Shown: positions 29,015 through 37,431 of the stretch, piece after piece
Layout of the letters: each line of letters starts with the position of its first letter
Numbering within the stretch: position 1 is the stretch's first letter
NCBI GenBank assembly: GCA_963782185.1
Contig: CAWAJB010000027.1
Span: forward strand, 1-64,000
From: RYN-230 sp963782185
GTDB lineage: Bacteria > Actinomycetota > Actinomycetes > Streptosporangiales > Streptosporangiaceae
Length of the DNA: 64,000 nucleotides
Reading direction: 5' to 3'
The notes under the pieces: generated by a model
What the model saw: only the letters and a program-made list of their open reading frames with translations
The model's database searches: none
What the model was told of the DNA's origin: nothing
Made by a program: the position numbers and the translations under genes

Positions 29015-30210
29015 GGCATGGCTCCCGGCGGGCAGGGCTGAGCCAGCCCGGCCAGCCGGGACAAGTCGCACCTGGCATACACGGCGGTGGTCGTCAGGTC
29101 GCCGTGGCGCAGCAGCTGGGCAACCTCCTCCAGCGCTGCCCCGCGGGCGAGCAGGTCGCAGGCCAGGGCGTGCCGCAGCCGGTGCGGCCCGAACGCGGGG
29201 ACGCCTGCCTTGCGGCAGGCCCTGGATACGATCCCGCCGACCGAGCCGGCGCGCAGCGGGCCATACGGCGCGACCGCGCACGTGAACAGGTACGGGCTGG
29301 CCGGGCGCCCCGGCCGCGCCAGGGTGAGGTACCCGGCCATGGCGTGCCCGACGTCAGCCGGCAGCGGCAGCACATCGCGCCGGTTCCCCTTCCCGCGCAC
29401 GGCCAGCAGGCCGTCACGCCAGTTCACGTCGGCGATCCGCAGGGAAGCAACCTCGCCGGCCCGCAGCCCCAGCCGCGCCATCGCCAAGATGACCGCGTAA
29501 TCCCGGGTCCCGAGCCTGGCACCACGGTCGCATGCTTCCAGCAACCGCTGGATATGCCCTTGCCCCAGGGACATCGGCAGGCGGACCGCCCGGCGCCGTG
29601 CCGCTGCGGGCACCGCGCCCGCCAGCGCGGCGCCGATGTGCCCGTCAGCATGCAAGAACCGCAGCAGCGAACGCAGCGCGGTCACGATCAGCTTGGCCCG
29701 GGCGCCGCCGTGCCGCGGGCATTCCGCCATGACGTAACCCACGACCTGGCCTGCCTCCAGGCCGGCCACGCCCTCCTCGCCGGCCGGCAGCCAGGCCAGG
29801 AACGCCGCAGCCAGCCGCAGGTACCTATCCGTCGTGCTGGCCGCCAGCCCGCGTTCGGCTAGCAGGTAATCCCGGTACCGGGCAAGCAGGCCACCGGCCG
29901 GGACACCGCCGGCCATCTCCGGGCGCGTGACCTGCAAGCACTCCAGCAGCGCACCCAGCGACCGGGACGTGCGCCACCTCGGGCAGCCATCCGTCCGGCG
30001 CTCGGCGAAGAACTCCTCGATGACCTCGGCGGTCACGTCCCCCACAGCCAGGTCCCGTCTCTGCAGCCAGCTGCTCAGCCCCGCGGCCAGCCGCAGCTGA
30101 GCACCAGCTGACCTGGGCGTGTAGCCCCGGCCGGCCAGCTCCGTGCGCAGATCCTCAGCCAGCGGTGCCAGCGGCCCGCTGAACCATTCGCTCAACCCGC
30201 CAGCGCTCAT
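29011..30210 (-). CDS. Tyrosine recombinase, first gene of the RIT trio
   Basis: 399 residues from ATG 30210, preceded by GAGGAGG. Catalytic residues appear in LGLRAGEVASL (Arg), HRLRHALA (His, Arg) and LLRHGDLTTTAVYAR (His, Tyr). The N-terminal part contains two SAM-like segments, consistent with the larger first RIT protein. Transcription starts from the right end of the element, about 140 bases inside the inverted repeat. Confidence 0.88.
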   Translation of the reverse strand: MSAGGLSEWFSGPLAPLAEDLRTELAGRGYTPRSAGAQLRLAAGLSSWLQRRDLAVGDVTAEVIEEFFAERRTDGCPRWRTSRSLGALLECLQVTRPEMAGGVPAGGLLARYRDYLLAERGLAASTTDRYLRLAAAFLAWLPAGEEGVAGLEAGQVVGYVMAECPRHGGARAKLIVTALRSLLRFLHADGHIGAALAGAVPAAARRRAVRLPMSLGQGHIQRLLEACDRGARLGTRDYAVILAMARLGLRAGEVASLRIADVNWRDGLLAVRGKGNRRDVLPLPADVGHAMAGYLTLARPGRPASPYLFTCAVAPYGPLRAGSVGGIVSRACRKAGVPAFGPHRLRHALACDLLARGAALEEVAQLLRHGDLTTTAVYARCDLSRLAGLAQPCPPGAMP

Positions 30211-30373
30211 CGGTGTGCCTCCTCGGTGTGTCCGGCACAACGAGAGTCACATTTTGTAGTATCTACGTCACCTATTGTGAAGGCGGGCTTTATATGCCGC
30301 GGTCGCCAGGGAAAACAGCCTGGTCAGACAGCACTCCGATCCGCGCATCGGCATAACAGCGGCATCGGCATAT

Positions 30374-30405
30374 CCGAGGAAATGACGACCGCGTCATTTC
30401 CTCGG
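30374..30405. repeat. Perfect 14-bp-arm hairpin at the RIT right junction
   Basis: CCGAGGAAATGACG, 4 bases, CGTCATTTCCTCGG. It overlaps the right inverted repeat and the target CTCGG. No matching hairpin is at the left end, so the junctions are asymmetric. Confidence 0.7.
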
Positions 30406-30793
30406 GTTCACGCATATCTGCGCGACGGCGAAGGGCGGGCAGTTCTGGGTGAAGCGGATCACGATCGCCAAGAGGATGCGGGCGAAGCTGAAGCAGGTCA
30501 AAGACCAGCTCTGGCGGCGCATGCATCAGCCCATTCCGGTGCAGGGCCGCTGGCTGGCCAGCGTGGTGCGCGGGCACATGGCCTACTACGGCGTGCCTGG
30601 CAACAGCAAGGCGGTCGCGGCCTTCCGTGACGAGGTCACCCGGCACTGGCTCAAAGCGCTGCGGCGTCGCAGCCAGAAGGGCCGGCGCCTGACCTGGGCA
30701 CGAATGCGCCGGATCCACAAACGGTGGCTGCCGCCCGTTCGCGTGATGCATCCGTTCCCCGAAGCACGCTTCGCCGCTGTGCACCCAAGGTAG
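30401..30793 (+). pseudogene. ltrA: Group II intron reverse transcriptase, piece 4 (maturase domain and C-terminus)
   Basis: Continues LGFTHICATAKGGQFWVKR, then AKRMRAKLKQVKDQLWRRMH, VVRGHMAYYGVPGNSKAV and the C-terminal RWLPPVRVMHPFPEARFAAV. This is maturase domain X and the DNA-binding/endonuclease-less tail. Ends directly at domain V. Together with pieces 1-3 it makes an about 500-residue RT with no other damage noticed. Confidence 0.87.
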
Positions 30794-30866
30794 GAGCCCA
30801 GTGCGGTAATCCCGCACGCTGGGATCTGTGCGGGGGGCCGCCCGCAAGGGCGGTCCCTACCGCGAC
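30794..30866 (+). ncRNA. Group II intron domains V and VI
   Basis: Domain V at 30794-30826: GAGCCCAGTGCGG-TAAT-CCCGCACGCTGGGATC folds to the bulged two-part stem with the AGC triad. Domain VI at 30827-30866 pairs GGGCCGCC with GGCGGTCCC and has a candidate branch-point A in CCCTACCGC; the intron ends with AC at 30866. Confidence 0.75.
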
Positions 30867-31415
30867 CCGGGTCTTCGCCGCGACGTCCGGCCCGATGGTG
30901 AGGGTCTGCTGGGTGCAGCAGCCCGGCGGGTGCTCCGGCGGGGTGAGGATCTCCGGGCGGGACCGGTCGCGGGTCATTGAGGCGGGCCGCAGCGGGCAGC
31001 GGAGCTTGCCCATGACCGCGGGGCAGGTGACGCGGTGGTAGCCGTCGGCGTCGTCGGCGGTGAGCCGGCCGAGCTTGTGGCGGGCGAGTTCGGCGGTGCG
31101 GATGTCATGCGCGGCAGTGTCTTCGGGGGTCGCGGCGGGGGCGAGTGGCCCCAGGCGCAGCAGCGGCTGGGGAGTGGCGGGGCAGTAGAGGTTTCCGTTG
31201 GCGATGATGGCGCCGTGGAAGGTGCCCTGGGGGCCGCGGTCGGCGGGGTGCAGGTCCTGGACCAGCTGCGCGCCGGCGGCGCGCAGCGGCAGCGCCCAGG
31301 CATCGGCGTCGCGGTGGGCGTAACCGGAGTCAGCCAGGATGTCGCCGAGCCGGATCCCGGTGGCGGGCATGCGGGTGAGCACGGGGGTGAGGGTGCGGAC
31401 CAAGCGTTGCGGAGC
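30867..31415 (-). pseudogene. Transposase-like gene, middle piece upstream of the intron
   Basis: Minus-strand frame from about 31403: TRMPATGIRLGDILADSGYA, HKLGRLTADDADGYHRVTCP, CTQQTLTIGPDVAAKTR. The 5' part is missing, cut at the junction with the RloB gene near 31416; the 3' part lies at 20088-20349. Conserved cysteine/proline pattern suggests a transposase with a zinc segment; family not named with confidence. Confidence 0.55.
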
Positions 31416-32020
31416 AGGTCAATGAGACGCCATACCCCACTGCTGGGGTTGCTCCTCGGCGGTGAGCCGTCTCCTGCATGCTTCTCGTCCAGCTTCACCG
31501 CTCGTCGTCGCGCTTCGTCGTAGCCATCGGCGAGCGCGGTGAGCGCTGACTCGGTAAGGACTTTGGAGCTACCGAGAAGCTCTTCAGTGCGCCGCTGCGC
31601 TTCGTAGCGTTCCAGATAGGAGGCACGGTCTTCGAAATGGAGGATAAACCAGAGCTCAAGGCACGGGTTCGAGATAGACAGGTTGATGCCATGCTTCTCT
31701 GCAAGGTCGATGGCCTGGGCGAAATTGGGGTGCTCGTCACGATCAAACATGCACCATATCTGGTCGTGGGCTCGCCCGCGCCCTTTCCTGGCGTCCCGGG
31801 CTTCGATTCGCTGCGCCTCTACTGCTCTCTCGACGAGCTGCAGAGGACCGCCACGGTAGTCGTCTATCTCGACCCGCACGCGGTCACGGTACTGACGGCG
31901 CCAATAGGTCAGGTAGATTTCCTCAGTACGAAGACCCTCAACGAACACGAGCAGCTCGGGCAGCAGGGCGGCCTTCGAGGCGCGCCTGTGCGGCGGGCCG
32001 CTCGCCCGGCCGTGGCTCAA
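30974..32020 (-). CDS. rloB: RloB-like protein with an artificial read-through tail
   Basis: Residues 1 to about 200 are RloB: LLVFVEGLRTEEIYLTYWRR, IWCMFDRDEHPNF, SISNPCLELWFILHF and SNPSSGVWRLIDLLR. RloB forms a pair with an ATPase in AbiL-type abortive-infection systems. From about residue 202 the frame reads the truncated transposase out of phase (proline/threonine-rich), so the last 145 residues are an accident of the junction near 31416. RloB is complete or lacks only a few residues. Start overlaps the ATPase stop by 4 bp. Confidence 0.78.
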   Translation of the reverse strand: MSHGRASGPPHRRASKAALLPELLVFVEGLRTEEIYLTYWRRQYRDRVRVEIDDYRGGPLQLVERAVEAQRIEARDARKGRGRAHDQIWCMFDRDEHPNFAQAIDLAEKHGINLSISNPCLELWFILHFEDRASYLERYEAQRRTEELLGSSKVLTESALTALADGYDEARRRAVKLDEKHAGDGSPPRSNPSSGVWRLIDLLRNAWSAPSPPCSPACPPPGSGSATSWLTPVTPTATPMPGRCRCAPPARSWSRTCTPPTAAPRAPSTAPSSPTETSTAPPLPSRCCAWGHSPPPRPPKTLPRMTSAPPNSPATSSAGSPPTTPTATTASPAPRSWASSAARCGPPQ

Positions 32021-33369
32021 CTCCGATCGCCAGACGTAATGAGTTCAGCAGAGGCGCCGAACTCCCGGTGCGACAGGATTGGCGTAGCCCCGTAACGGCC
32101 GGCAAGGTAGCGGCGGCCGATCGCTTCCTCTTTACGCGGATCCACGTCAGAAAGGGGGTACAGGCGAGTGCTGCCATCCGTGCGCTTCTCGGTGAACCAG
32201 ACCTGATCCCGGCCAATGAGCCGGGCGCTGGCCGAATCGCCGAGGATAGTCGCGTCGTGCGTGTTGAACACGAGCTGGGCGCGACGCGGGTTGGACTTCG
32301 GATCCTGGAACAGGCGGATTGTCTCCGCGACCAGAGCAGGGTGGAGACTGGCGTCGAGTTCGTCCGCGAGCAGGACCGCGCCGTCGGCGAGTGCCTCAAT
32401 GACCGGGCCGACAAGGCCAAACCAGACAAGAGTGCCGAGTGACTCGTCCTGTGCATCGAGTTCGATGTCGCCCGCTGCGCCGCGATGAGTGAGGCGCACT
32501 CCCAGCTGATCGAAGGCTGGGCCTTCTTCGGCGCTATCAAGGTCGCCCTCTTGCCCGGCCAGGATGCGGACGGCGCGCTGCAGGCGGTCTTTCACGACCG
32601 GGTCAAGCTGGTACTTCTTCGCCCCGGTGATACCCAAGTCCGCCGCCCGCAGCAGTGCGAGCACCTGGCCGCGGCGCGCATCGTCATCCAGCAACTGGGT
32701 GGTCAGTGCCTGCCGGAACTGGCGGCTGCTCGCCTCGGCGAGCCGGAGGTTTCGTGCAAACCAGGCATAAACCGGGAGCAACACCGGGTGGTTGGCGGAG
32801 GCAGCTGTGGACAGGAACAAGGCATTCGGGCGCAGCAGCTCCAGGACCGCGCGGCCTTTGACACGTTCAGCGGCGCCAAGCTCAACCTCATTGCCCCAAC
32901 GATGAAACAGCCGCACGGCTTTCCCGTGTGGATAGCGGTAGGCCCACTCCTCCAGAATCTGATCGTCATCGAGAGCGAACCCGTACTCGTGGCGCACACC
33001 CTCCAGAACCAGGTCAACCTCGAATCGTGACGCCTCCCGCTGCGCCGCCTGGTCGAGCAGGAACGGGCGCCGGGCAATCCCGCCTGTCGGGCTCCCGGTA
33101 CGGAAGGAGTGCAGGACATGCCCCCTCATGTCGTCCATCGCCTTCACGACATTGGACTTGCCGGACGCGTTAGCGCCGAACACGCCGGCCACGGGCAGCA
33201 CCCCGATAGGCCGGCCCCCCTCACGCCAGGTCACGGAGCGAACGACATCCTCTTCCGCCAGCCGCGTCGAGAGGAGCGACAACTCAATCTCATCCCGGAA
33301 CGATCGAACGTTCTTCGCCCGGAACGCGAGCAACACGGAGGAACCACGGACAGGGTTGGACGAGTTCAT
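32017..33369 (-). CDS. AAA ATPase partner of RloB (RloA/AbiL-like)
   Basis: A 450-residue SMC/ABC-like ATPase of the AAA_21 group. Walker A FGANASGKSNVVKA near residue 65, an ABC-like signature DESLGT near 305, Walker B VLLADELDASLHP near 330, and the H-loop FNTHD near 365. FRAKNVRSFRDEIELSLL opens the protein, as is usual for this group. Such ATPases gate the toxicity of RloB-type partners during phage infection (family knowledge; trigger unknown). Intact and coupled to RloB. Confidence 0.85.
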   Translation of the reverse strand: MNSSNPVRGSSVLLAFRAKNVRSFRDEIELSLLSTRLAEEDVVRSVTWREGGRPIGVLPVAGVFGANASGKSNVVKAMDDMRGHVLHSFRTGSPTGGIARRPFLLDQAAQREASRFEVDLVLEGVRHEYGFALDDDQILEEWAYRYPHGKAVRLFHRWGNEVELGAAERVKGRAVLELLRPNALFLSTAASANHPVLLPVYAWFARNLRLAEASSRQFRQALTTQLLDDDARRGQVLALLRAADLGITGAKKYQLDPVVKDRLQRAVRILAGQEGDLDSAEEGPAFDQLGVRLTHRGAAGDIELDAQDESLGTLVWFGLVGPVIEALADGAVLLADELDASLHPALVAETIRLFQDPKSNPRRAQLVFNTHDATILGDSASARLIGRDQVWFTEKRTDGSTRLYPLSDVDPRKEEAIGRRYLAGRYGATPILSHREFGASAELITSGDRS

Positions 33370-33699
33370 GCGCCGATTATTGCAGGAAACCTTCGCAGAT
33401 GCTAGTCTGATTAACCGTACCAGCCACGCTGGCCATCACCTCATACCTGGCGCCCGGCACCGCGATTAACGCCATATCCGGCCCCAGTGCCGACGTCGAG
33501 GAGGCCGACACCTCCTCTGGCATGGCGGCTGGTGCTGTGGAATGGCGCCTGACAGATCTGTCCGATAGTGCCGAACTGCTAGTGCACGCCAGTAGTTGTG
33601 CTGCACGATCACGGCTAGATCCTGCTAGTCACCAGGTGAGCGGAGCGTGGTGGTGGCTGGGTGTTCACCGAGCGCCCGGGCAAGCCCTGCGTGGCTGCG
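33370..33699. other. Gene-free stretch with a regulator 3'-end fragment
   Basis: Upstream of the ATPase. Bases about 33644-33690 are near-identical to 45879-45925, the 3' end of the XRE gene there, so this is a stray fragment. No gene is supported. Confidence 0.5.
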
Positions 33700-34422
33700 C
33701 TACTGGTGGTCAGCCACGGTTGTCTCTCTTTCTTTCCGATGGGCAAGCAGGTCGAGTAGTCGTTGCAGCTCGGCGGCGCCGGCCTGCAGGTGCGCGGTGA
33801 GCTGCGCCCGGGCTTGTGCCCGGTTGCCGCGCAGCGCGTCAAGCAGCTGGCGGTGGTCGTCTGCGGTCCGGCCGAGTTCACGGCTGGAGCGCTCGGCCAG
33901 CGCCAGGGCGAGGCGCTGCTCTTGCTGGAGCTGTCCATGGAAGCGGCGCAGCCGGGGGCTGCCGGTAGCCGCGACCAGGGTGGCGTGGAAGAGCCGGTCA
34001 CCGTCAAGCACGGCGGCGACGTCGCCGCGGCTGAAGGCGCGTTCTATCTGCTCAACCAGGTCGGCCAGGTTCCCGTAGACCGCCGGGTCCCGGTGCCCGG
34101 TGAGGGCGTCCACTGCGGCCAACTCCACGGGGGCGCGGGCAGCATAGATGTCTGCGGCATCCGGCCCGGTGATATCCGCGACGACGATGCCGCGGTTCAT
34201 CTGGTAGCGGACCAGGCCCTCGCTGGCGAGGGTCCGCGCGGCCTCGCGGAGGGTACTGCGGGAGACGCCGAGTTCGGCAGCGACGGCGGCTTCGCGCAGC
34301 GGCATGCCCGGCAGCAGCCGGCCGGACAAGATGGCCTGCCGGACGGCTTCGGCGGCTTGCTCGGTGGTGCTCCGCCGCTGAATGCTCGCGCCCAGGCCGG
34401 TGATCGGGCTCGCCACGGTCAC
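33700..34422 (-). CDS. GntR-family regulator, FCD subfamily
   Basis: 240 residues. Winged HTH at about 20-85 (QAAEAVRQAILSGRLLPGMP, AELGVSRSTLREAARTLASE), FCD ligand domain at about 95-225 with the usual DRLFHATLVAATG helix and the HLQAG metal-site histidine. GTG start overlaps the stop of the cyclodeaminase-like gene (GTGA). It probably senses the substrate or product of the neighbouring enzymes and acts on the divergent promoter at 35409-35502. Confidence 0.87.
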   Translation of the reverse strand: MTVASPITGLGASIQRRSTTEQAAEAVRQAILSGRLLPGMPLREAAVAAELGVSRSTLREAARTLASEGLVRYQMNRGIVVADITGPDAADIYAARAPVELAAVDALTGHRDPAVYGNLADLVEQIERAFSRGDVAAVLDGDRLFHATLVAATGSPRLRRFHGQLQQEQRLALALAERSSRELGRTADDHRQLLDALRGNRAQARAQLTAHLQAGAAELQRLLDLLAHRKERETTVADHQ

Positions 34423-35408
34423 CAGTCTCCCAGCGACACGTCCCGGCCGACGCCGTGCTCACCGGCGAGCCGGGCGGCGAGGGCGGCCACCGCCGCGTCC
34501 TGAATGCCCAGGCCGGTCAGGTCGGCCACGGTCAGCTCATCGTCGGCGGTACGGCCGGCCAACCGCCCCGACGCCACGGCAGTCAGCTCGCCATACACCG
34601 AACCCACCTCCAGCAGGCCGGCCTCCAGCGCGTGGTGCAGCTCGCCTGACGCCGCAGCGGCGTCGATGCTGTCCGGCACATACTTGCCCGCTGTCACGAG
34701 GACCTGCGGGTCAAGTTCCTGCTTGTGCGGCATGTCGGAGCCGACCGCGGTCACGTGCGCGCCACGGGCCAGCCAGCCGGCTTCGATAAGGGGCCCGGTG
34801 CTGCTGGTCGCGGTGATGACCACCTCGGCGCCCTGGACCGCCTCGCGGGCGGTGGCGGCGATGGAGACCAGTACGCCAGCCGCAGCCATGTCGCGCCGGT
34901 ACTGCTCGGCTGCCTGGCGGCGGCGGCCCCAGACCGTCATCTGCTCGATGGGGCGCACCTTCAGCAGTGCCTGCAGCTGGTAGCGGGCCTGCCCGCCGGT
35001 GCCGATCACCGCCGCCGACCGCGCGCTGGGCCGGGCCAGCAGGTCAGCGGCAACCGCCCCGGCTGCGGCGGTCCGCAGCTCGGTGAGCAGCCCGCCATCG
35101 GCGATCAGCATCCGGAGCGCGCCCGTCATCGCGTCGTGGACCATGGTCATCCCGCCGCTGACCGGAAGCCCCAGCTCGGCGTTGCGGTAAAACCCGGTCG
35201 CGGTCTTGACCGCGAACACCGGCGCGCCGGTCAGGTAAGCACCCTTCACGTGCAGCTCGCCGCCAGCATCGGGCAGGTACATCCCGAACGGTTCCGGCAT
35301 CACCGCGCCGCCCCGGTCTGCCGCCGCGAGCGCCTCGCGCACTGCCGCGATCGCGTCCGCCATGCTGACCAGGCGCCGGACGTCATCGCGGTCAAGGACC
35401 CGGACCAC
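34419..35408 (-). CDS. Ornithine cyclodeaminase / mu-crystallin family enzyme
   Basis: About 329 residues from GTG 35408, with GGGAGGA upstream. N-terminal KTATGFYRNAELGLP and the Rossmann motif AVIGTGGQARYQLQALL near 130 identify the NAD(P)-binding OCD fold; EVVITATSSTGPLIEAGWL and VTAVGSDMPHKQELD follow. Family members deaminate ornithine or related amino acids, or reduce imines. Next to a class V aminotransferase, an amino-acid breakdown role is likely but the substrate is unknown. Confidence 0.86.
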   Translation of the reverse strand: MVRVLDRDDVRRLVSMADAIAAVREALAAADRGGAVMPEPFGMYLPDAGGELHVKGAYLTGAPVFAVKTATGFYRNAELGLPVSGGMTMVHDAMTGALRMLIADGGLLTELRTAAAGAVAADLLARPSARSAAVIGTGGQARYQLQALLKVRPIEQMTVWGRRRQAAEQYRRDMAAAGVLVSIAATAREAVQGAEVVITATSSTGPLIEAGWLARGAHVTAVGSDMPHKQELDPQVLVTAGKYVPDSIDAAAASGELHHALEAGLLEVGSVYGELTAVASGRLAGRTADDELTVADLTGLGIQDAAVAALAARLAGEHGVGRDVSLGDW

Positions 35409-35445
35409 CCAGTCTCCTCCCTTGAAGCCTTGCCTGTCGTGCACT

Positions 35446-35470
35446 AGATTGCCATATTGTCCGGCAATCT
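35446..35470. promoter_or_regulatory. Inverted-repeat operator in the divergent promoter
   Basis: AGATTGCC, 9 bp, GGCAATCT, perfect 8-bp arms between the cyclodeaminase and aminotransferase starts. The inner TTGTCCGGCAA resembles FCD-GntR sites. Likely target of the GntR protein at 33700-34422. Confidence 0.55.
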
Positions 35471-35502
35471 GGCAAGACGAGGCACGATGAAGGAGTGAGG
35501 CC

Positions 35503-36654
35503 ATGTCCGTGCCCGGGCTGCGCCGCGAGGATTTCCCCGTCCTGGACCGGCTCACCTACCTCAACACTGCCTCCGCCGGCCTGGTCCCGGCCTCGGTCGT
35601 GACCCCCGCGCACGAGTTCGAGCTCGAGCTGGCGCAGGCCGGGACCACCGGTATGGACGAGGACACCGAGATCGGCATCCTGGACGACGCCCGCCACGGC
35701 GCCGCGGCGCTGTTCGGCGCCAGCCCGGACACGATCGCGATCGCCACCAGCTTCACCGAGGCCCTGAACCAGGTGGCCTGGTGGCTGCGGCCCGGCCGCG
35801 GCCAGAACATCGTGTCCTCGGAGGTGGACTTCCCCAGCGTCACCTACCCCTGGCACCGCATCGCCGAGGACACCGGCTGCCAGGTCCGGCTGGTCGGCGT
35901 GCTGGATGACCCGGACAGCTTCGACGTGAACAAGATCGCCGACAGCGTGGACTCCGCCACCTCGGCGATCTGCATCAGCCATATCCAGTACCTCACCGGC
36001 CACTTGCTCGACCTGGGCGAACTCGCGGCCCTGGCGCACGACAACGGAGCGGTCCTGATCGTGGACGCGACCCAGTCCGCCGGGCAGGTGCCGATCGACG
36101 TGACCGCCTCCGGCGTGGACGTCCTCATTTCCGGGTCCTACAAGTGGCTGTGCAGCACCTTCGGCGCTGCGGTCTGCTACCTCAGCCCCACCCTGCTCAG
36201 CGAATTCCGGCCACCGCTGGTGGGCTGGCGCAGCACCGAGCACCCCTACTCCCTCGACGCCCGGTGGCTTCCCCTGGCCGCCACCGCACGGCGGATGGAG
36301 TACTCCACCATGTCCTACGCCGCAGCGATCGCGCTCGGCCGCGCTATCGGCTACATCTCCGACCTGTCCCTGGCTGAGGTCGCCGGGCACAACCGCGAGC
36401 TCGCCAGCCAGCTCGCCGACGGGCTGGCCCAGCGCGGCGCGCGCCTGCTCACCCCCCGCGACCCGGCCCGCCGGGCCGGCACGGTCACCGCCCGCTTCCC
36501 CGGCCACGACGGCGAGGCCATCGCCGCCGCGCTCACCGAGCGCGGCGTGATCGTCTCCCCGCGCGTCGGCTCGACCCGCTTCTCCATGCACTTCTACAAC
36601 AGCAGCGACGACGTCGGCCACGCCCTGGCGACCCTGGACGAGGTGCTGCGATGA
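35503..36654 (+). CDS. Class V aminotransferase (PLP-dependent)
   Basis: 383 residues with the fold of cysteine desulfurase/kynureninase-like enzymes. LTYLNTASAGLVP opens the protein; VLIVDATQSAGQVPIDV carries the PLP-contact aspartate and SGSYKWLCSTFGAA the Schiff-base lysine near residue 218. The C-terminal SPRVGSTRFSMHFYNSSDDV binds the substrate carboxylate. Ribosome site AAGGAG at 35490. With the cyclodeaminase-like enzyme and GntR regulator it forms a small amino-acid catabolic unit. Confidence 0.87.
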   Translation: MSVPGLRREDFPVLDRLTYLNTASAGLVPASVVTPAHEFELELAQAGTTGMDEDTEIGILDDARHGAAALFGASPDTIAIATSFTEALNQVAWWLRPGRGQNIVSSEVDFPSVTYPWHRIAEDTGCQVRLVGVLDDPDSFDVNKIADSVDSATSAICISHIQYLTGHLLDLGELAALAHDNGAVLIVDATQSAGQVPIDVTASGVDVLISGSYKWLCSTFGAAVCYLSPTLLSEFRPPLVGWRSTEHPYSLDARWLPLAATARRMEYSTMSYAAAIALGRAIGYISDLSLAEVAGHNRELASQLADGLAQRGARLLTPRDPARRAGTVTARFPGHDGEAIAAALTERGVIVSPRVGSTRFSMHFYNSSDDVGHALATLDEVLR

Positions 36655-36782
36655 CTCTCGCCGCGCTCATGCCCGGCGCTGAGGAACAAGGACACCAATG
36701 GCGACGCGATAACAGCTCATTGACGGGATCCGGTGGCGGGTGCGGCCAACGGCGCTGGCCAAGCCTTCTACCAGCAGGGTGA
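36651..36782 (+). CDS. Short open frame coupled to the aminotransferase, probably truncated
   Basis: 43 residues starting ATGA over the aminotransferase stop (MTLAALMPGAEEQ). The first dozen residues look like the start of a coupled third gene; the rest has no recognisable pattern, so the gene was probably cut about 40 bases in. The rest of 36783-36884 shows nothing. Confidence 0.35.
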   Translation: MTLAALMPGAEEQGHQWRRDNSSLTGSGGGCGQRRWPSLLPAG

Positions 36783-36884
36783 TGGATGGGGCTGGACGGC
36801 CGCTTCCCGCGGCGGTCCAGCCCGGTCAGCCGGTGAGGTTAGGAGGTCGGCTGGGGGTCTCGTACAGGATAAGGAAGCAGGCCT

Positions 36885-37304
36885 TCATCGTGCTGCCTTC
36901 CCGTACCGGGTGAGGACGGCGGCGCCGGCCCGCTCGGCCGACATGCGCTCCAGGTACGCGGGCGGGCTGCCGGCGGGGAAGAGCCGCTCGCCGGTGCCGA
37001 GGATCGTGGGGAAGGTCAGCAGCCGGTACTCATCGATCAGGTCCCCGGCCATCAGCGCGCGCACGACGCTCAGGCTGCCGGTGATGATCACATCGCGCTG
37101 CTCGCTCTTGACGGTGCCGGCGATGTCGCCGTCGGCGACTCGCGAGTTCGCCCACGCCGACACGTCGGTCAGCGTGCGGGAAGCGACCAGTTTCGGCACG
37201 GCGTTCATCCGCGCAGAGAACGGGTCGTCGCGTCCCGGCCAGAGCCGCGAGAACAACTGCCAGGTCTTGCGCCCCAGCAGCATAATGATGTGAACGTGAT
37301 CCAA
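36885..37304 (-). pseudogene. Dihydrofolate reductase-like (RibD C-terminal) protein, N-terminus missing
   Basis: 139 residues: IMLLGRKTWQLFSRLWPG, KLVASRTLTDVS, VIITGSLSVVRALMAGDLID and TFPTILGTGERLFP, all typical of the 180-190-residue RibD-C/DHFR-like family. The first about 45 residues, with the substrate pocket, are absent upstream of 37304, and the visible ATG is not the family start. Likely a broken gene. Confidence 0.72.
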
Positions 37305-37431
37305 TGACCGCCTGCGACCGTAATTAGTTCCGCTTAGTCCGCCATGGTTCGTTTAGTACCACTGGGTGTCAGAAATTTCTGCGGCCTAAAATGGCCTTCC
37401 GGCCGTGACAGCCGGCCGGTTTGTCGCGCCG

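Larger units (their letters stand above)
27005..30405 (-). mobile_element. RIT element (three tyrosine recombinases in tandem)
   Basis: Bounded by 30-bp perfect inverted repeats (27005-27034 and 30349-30378) containing three copies of ATGCCG per end. A CTCGG repeat flanks the insertion. Three overlapping tyrosine recombinase genes on the minus strand identify it as a recombinase-in-trio element, related to Tn554-type TnpA/B modules. The right side has an extra hairpin between the inverted repeat and the target. Removing 27011-30406 rejoins RT DFLG to FTHI. Confidence 0.83.
20350..30866 (+). mobile_element. Group II intron carrying three nested recombinase elements
   Basis: The outer element has an intron reverse transcriptase in four pieces and a domain V/VI at 30794-30866. 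The right end is placed by domain VI and the left by where the interrupted transposase frame stops near 20349; a clean GUGYG 5' motif was not found there, so the left end may be off by tens of bases or be damaged. Removing nested elements leaves about 1.9 kb, normal for an ORF-bearing intron. 20350-20715 would be its 5' RNA domains. Confidence 0.75.
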
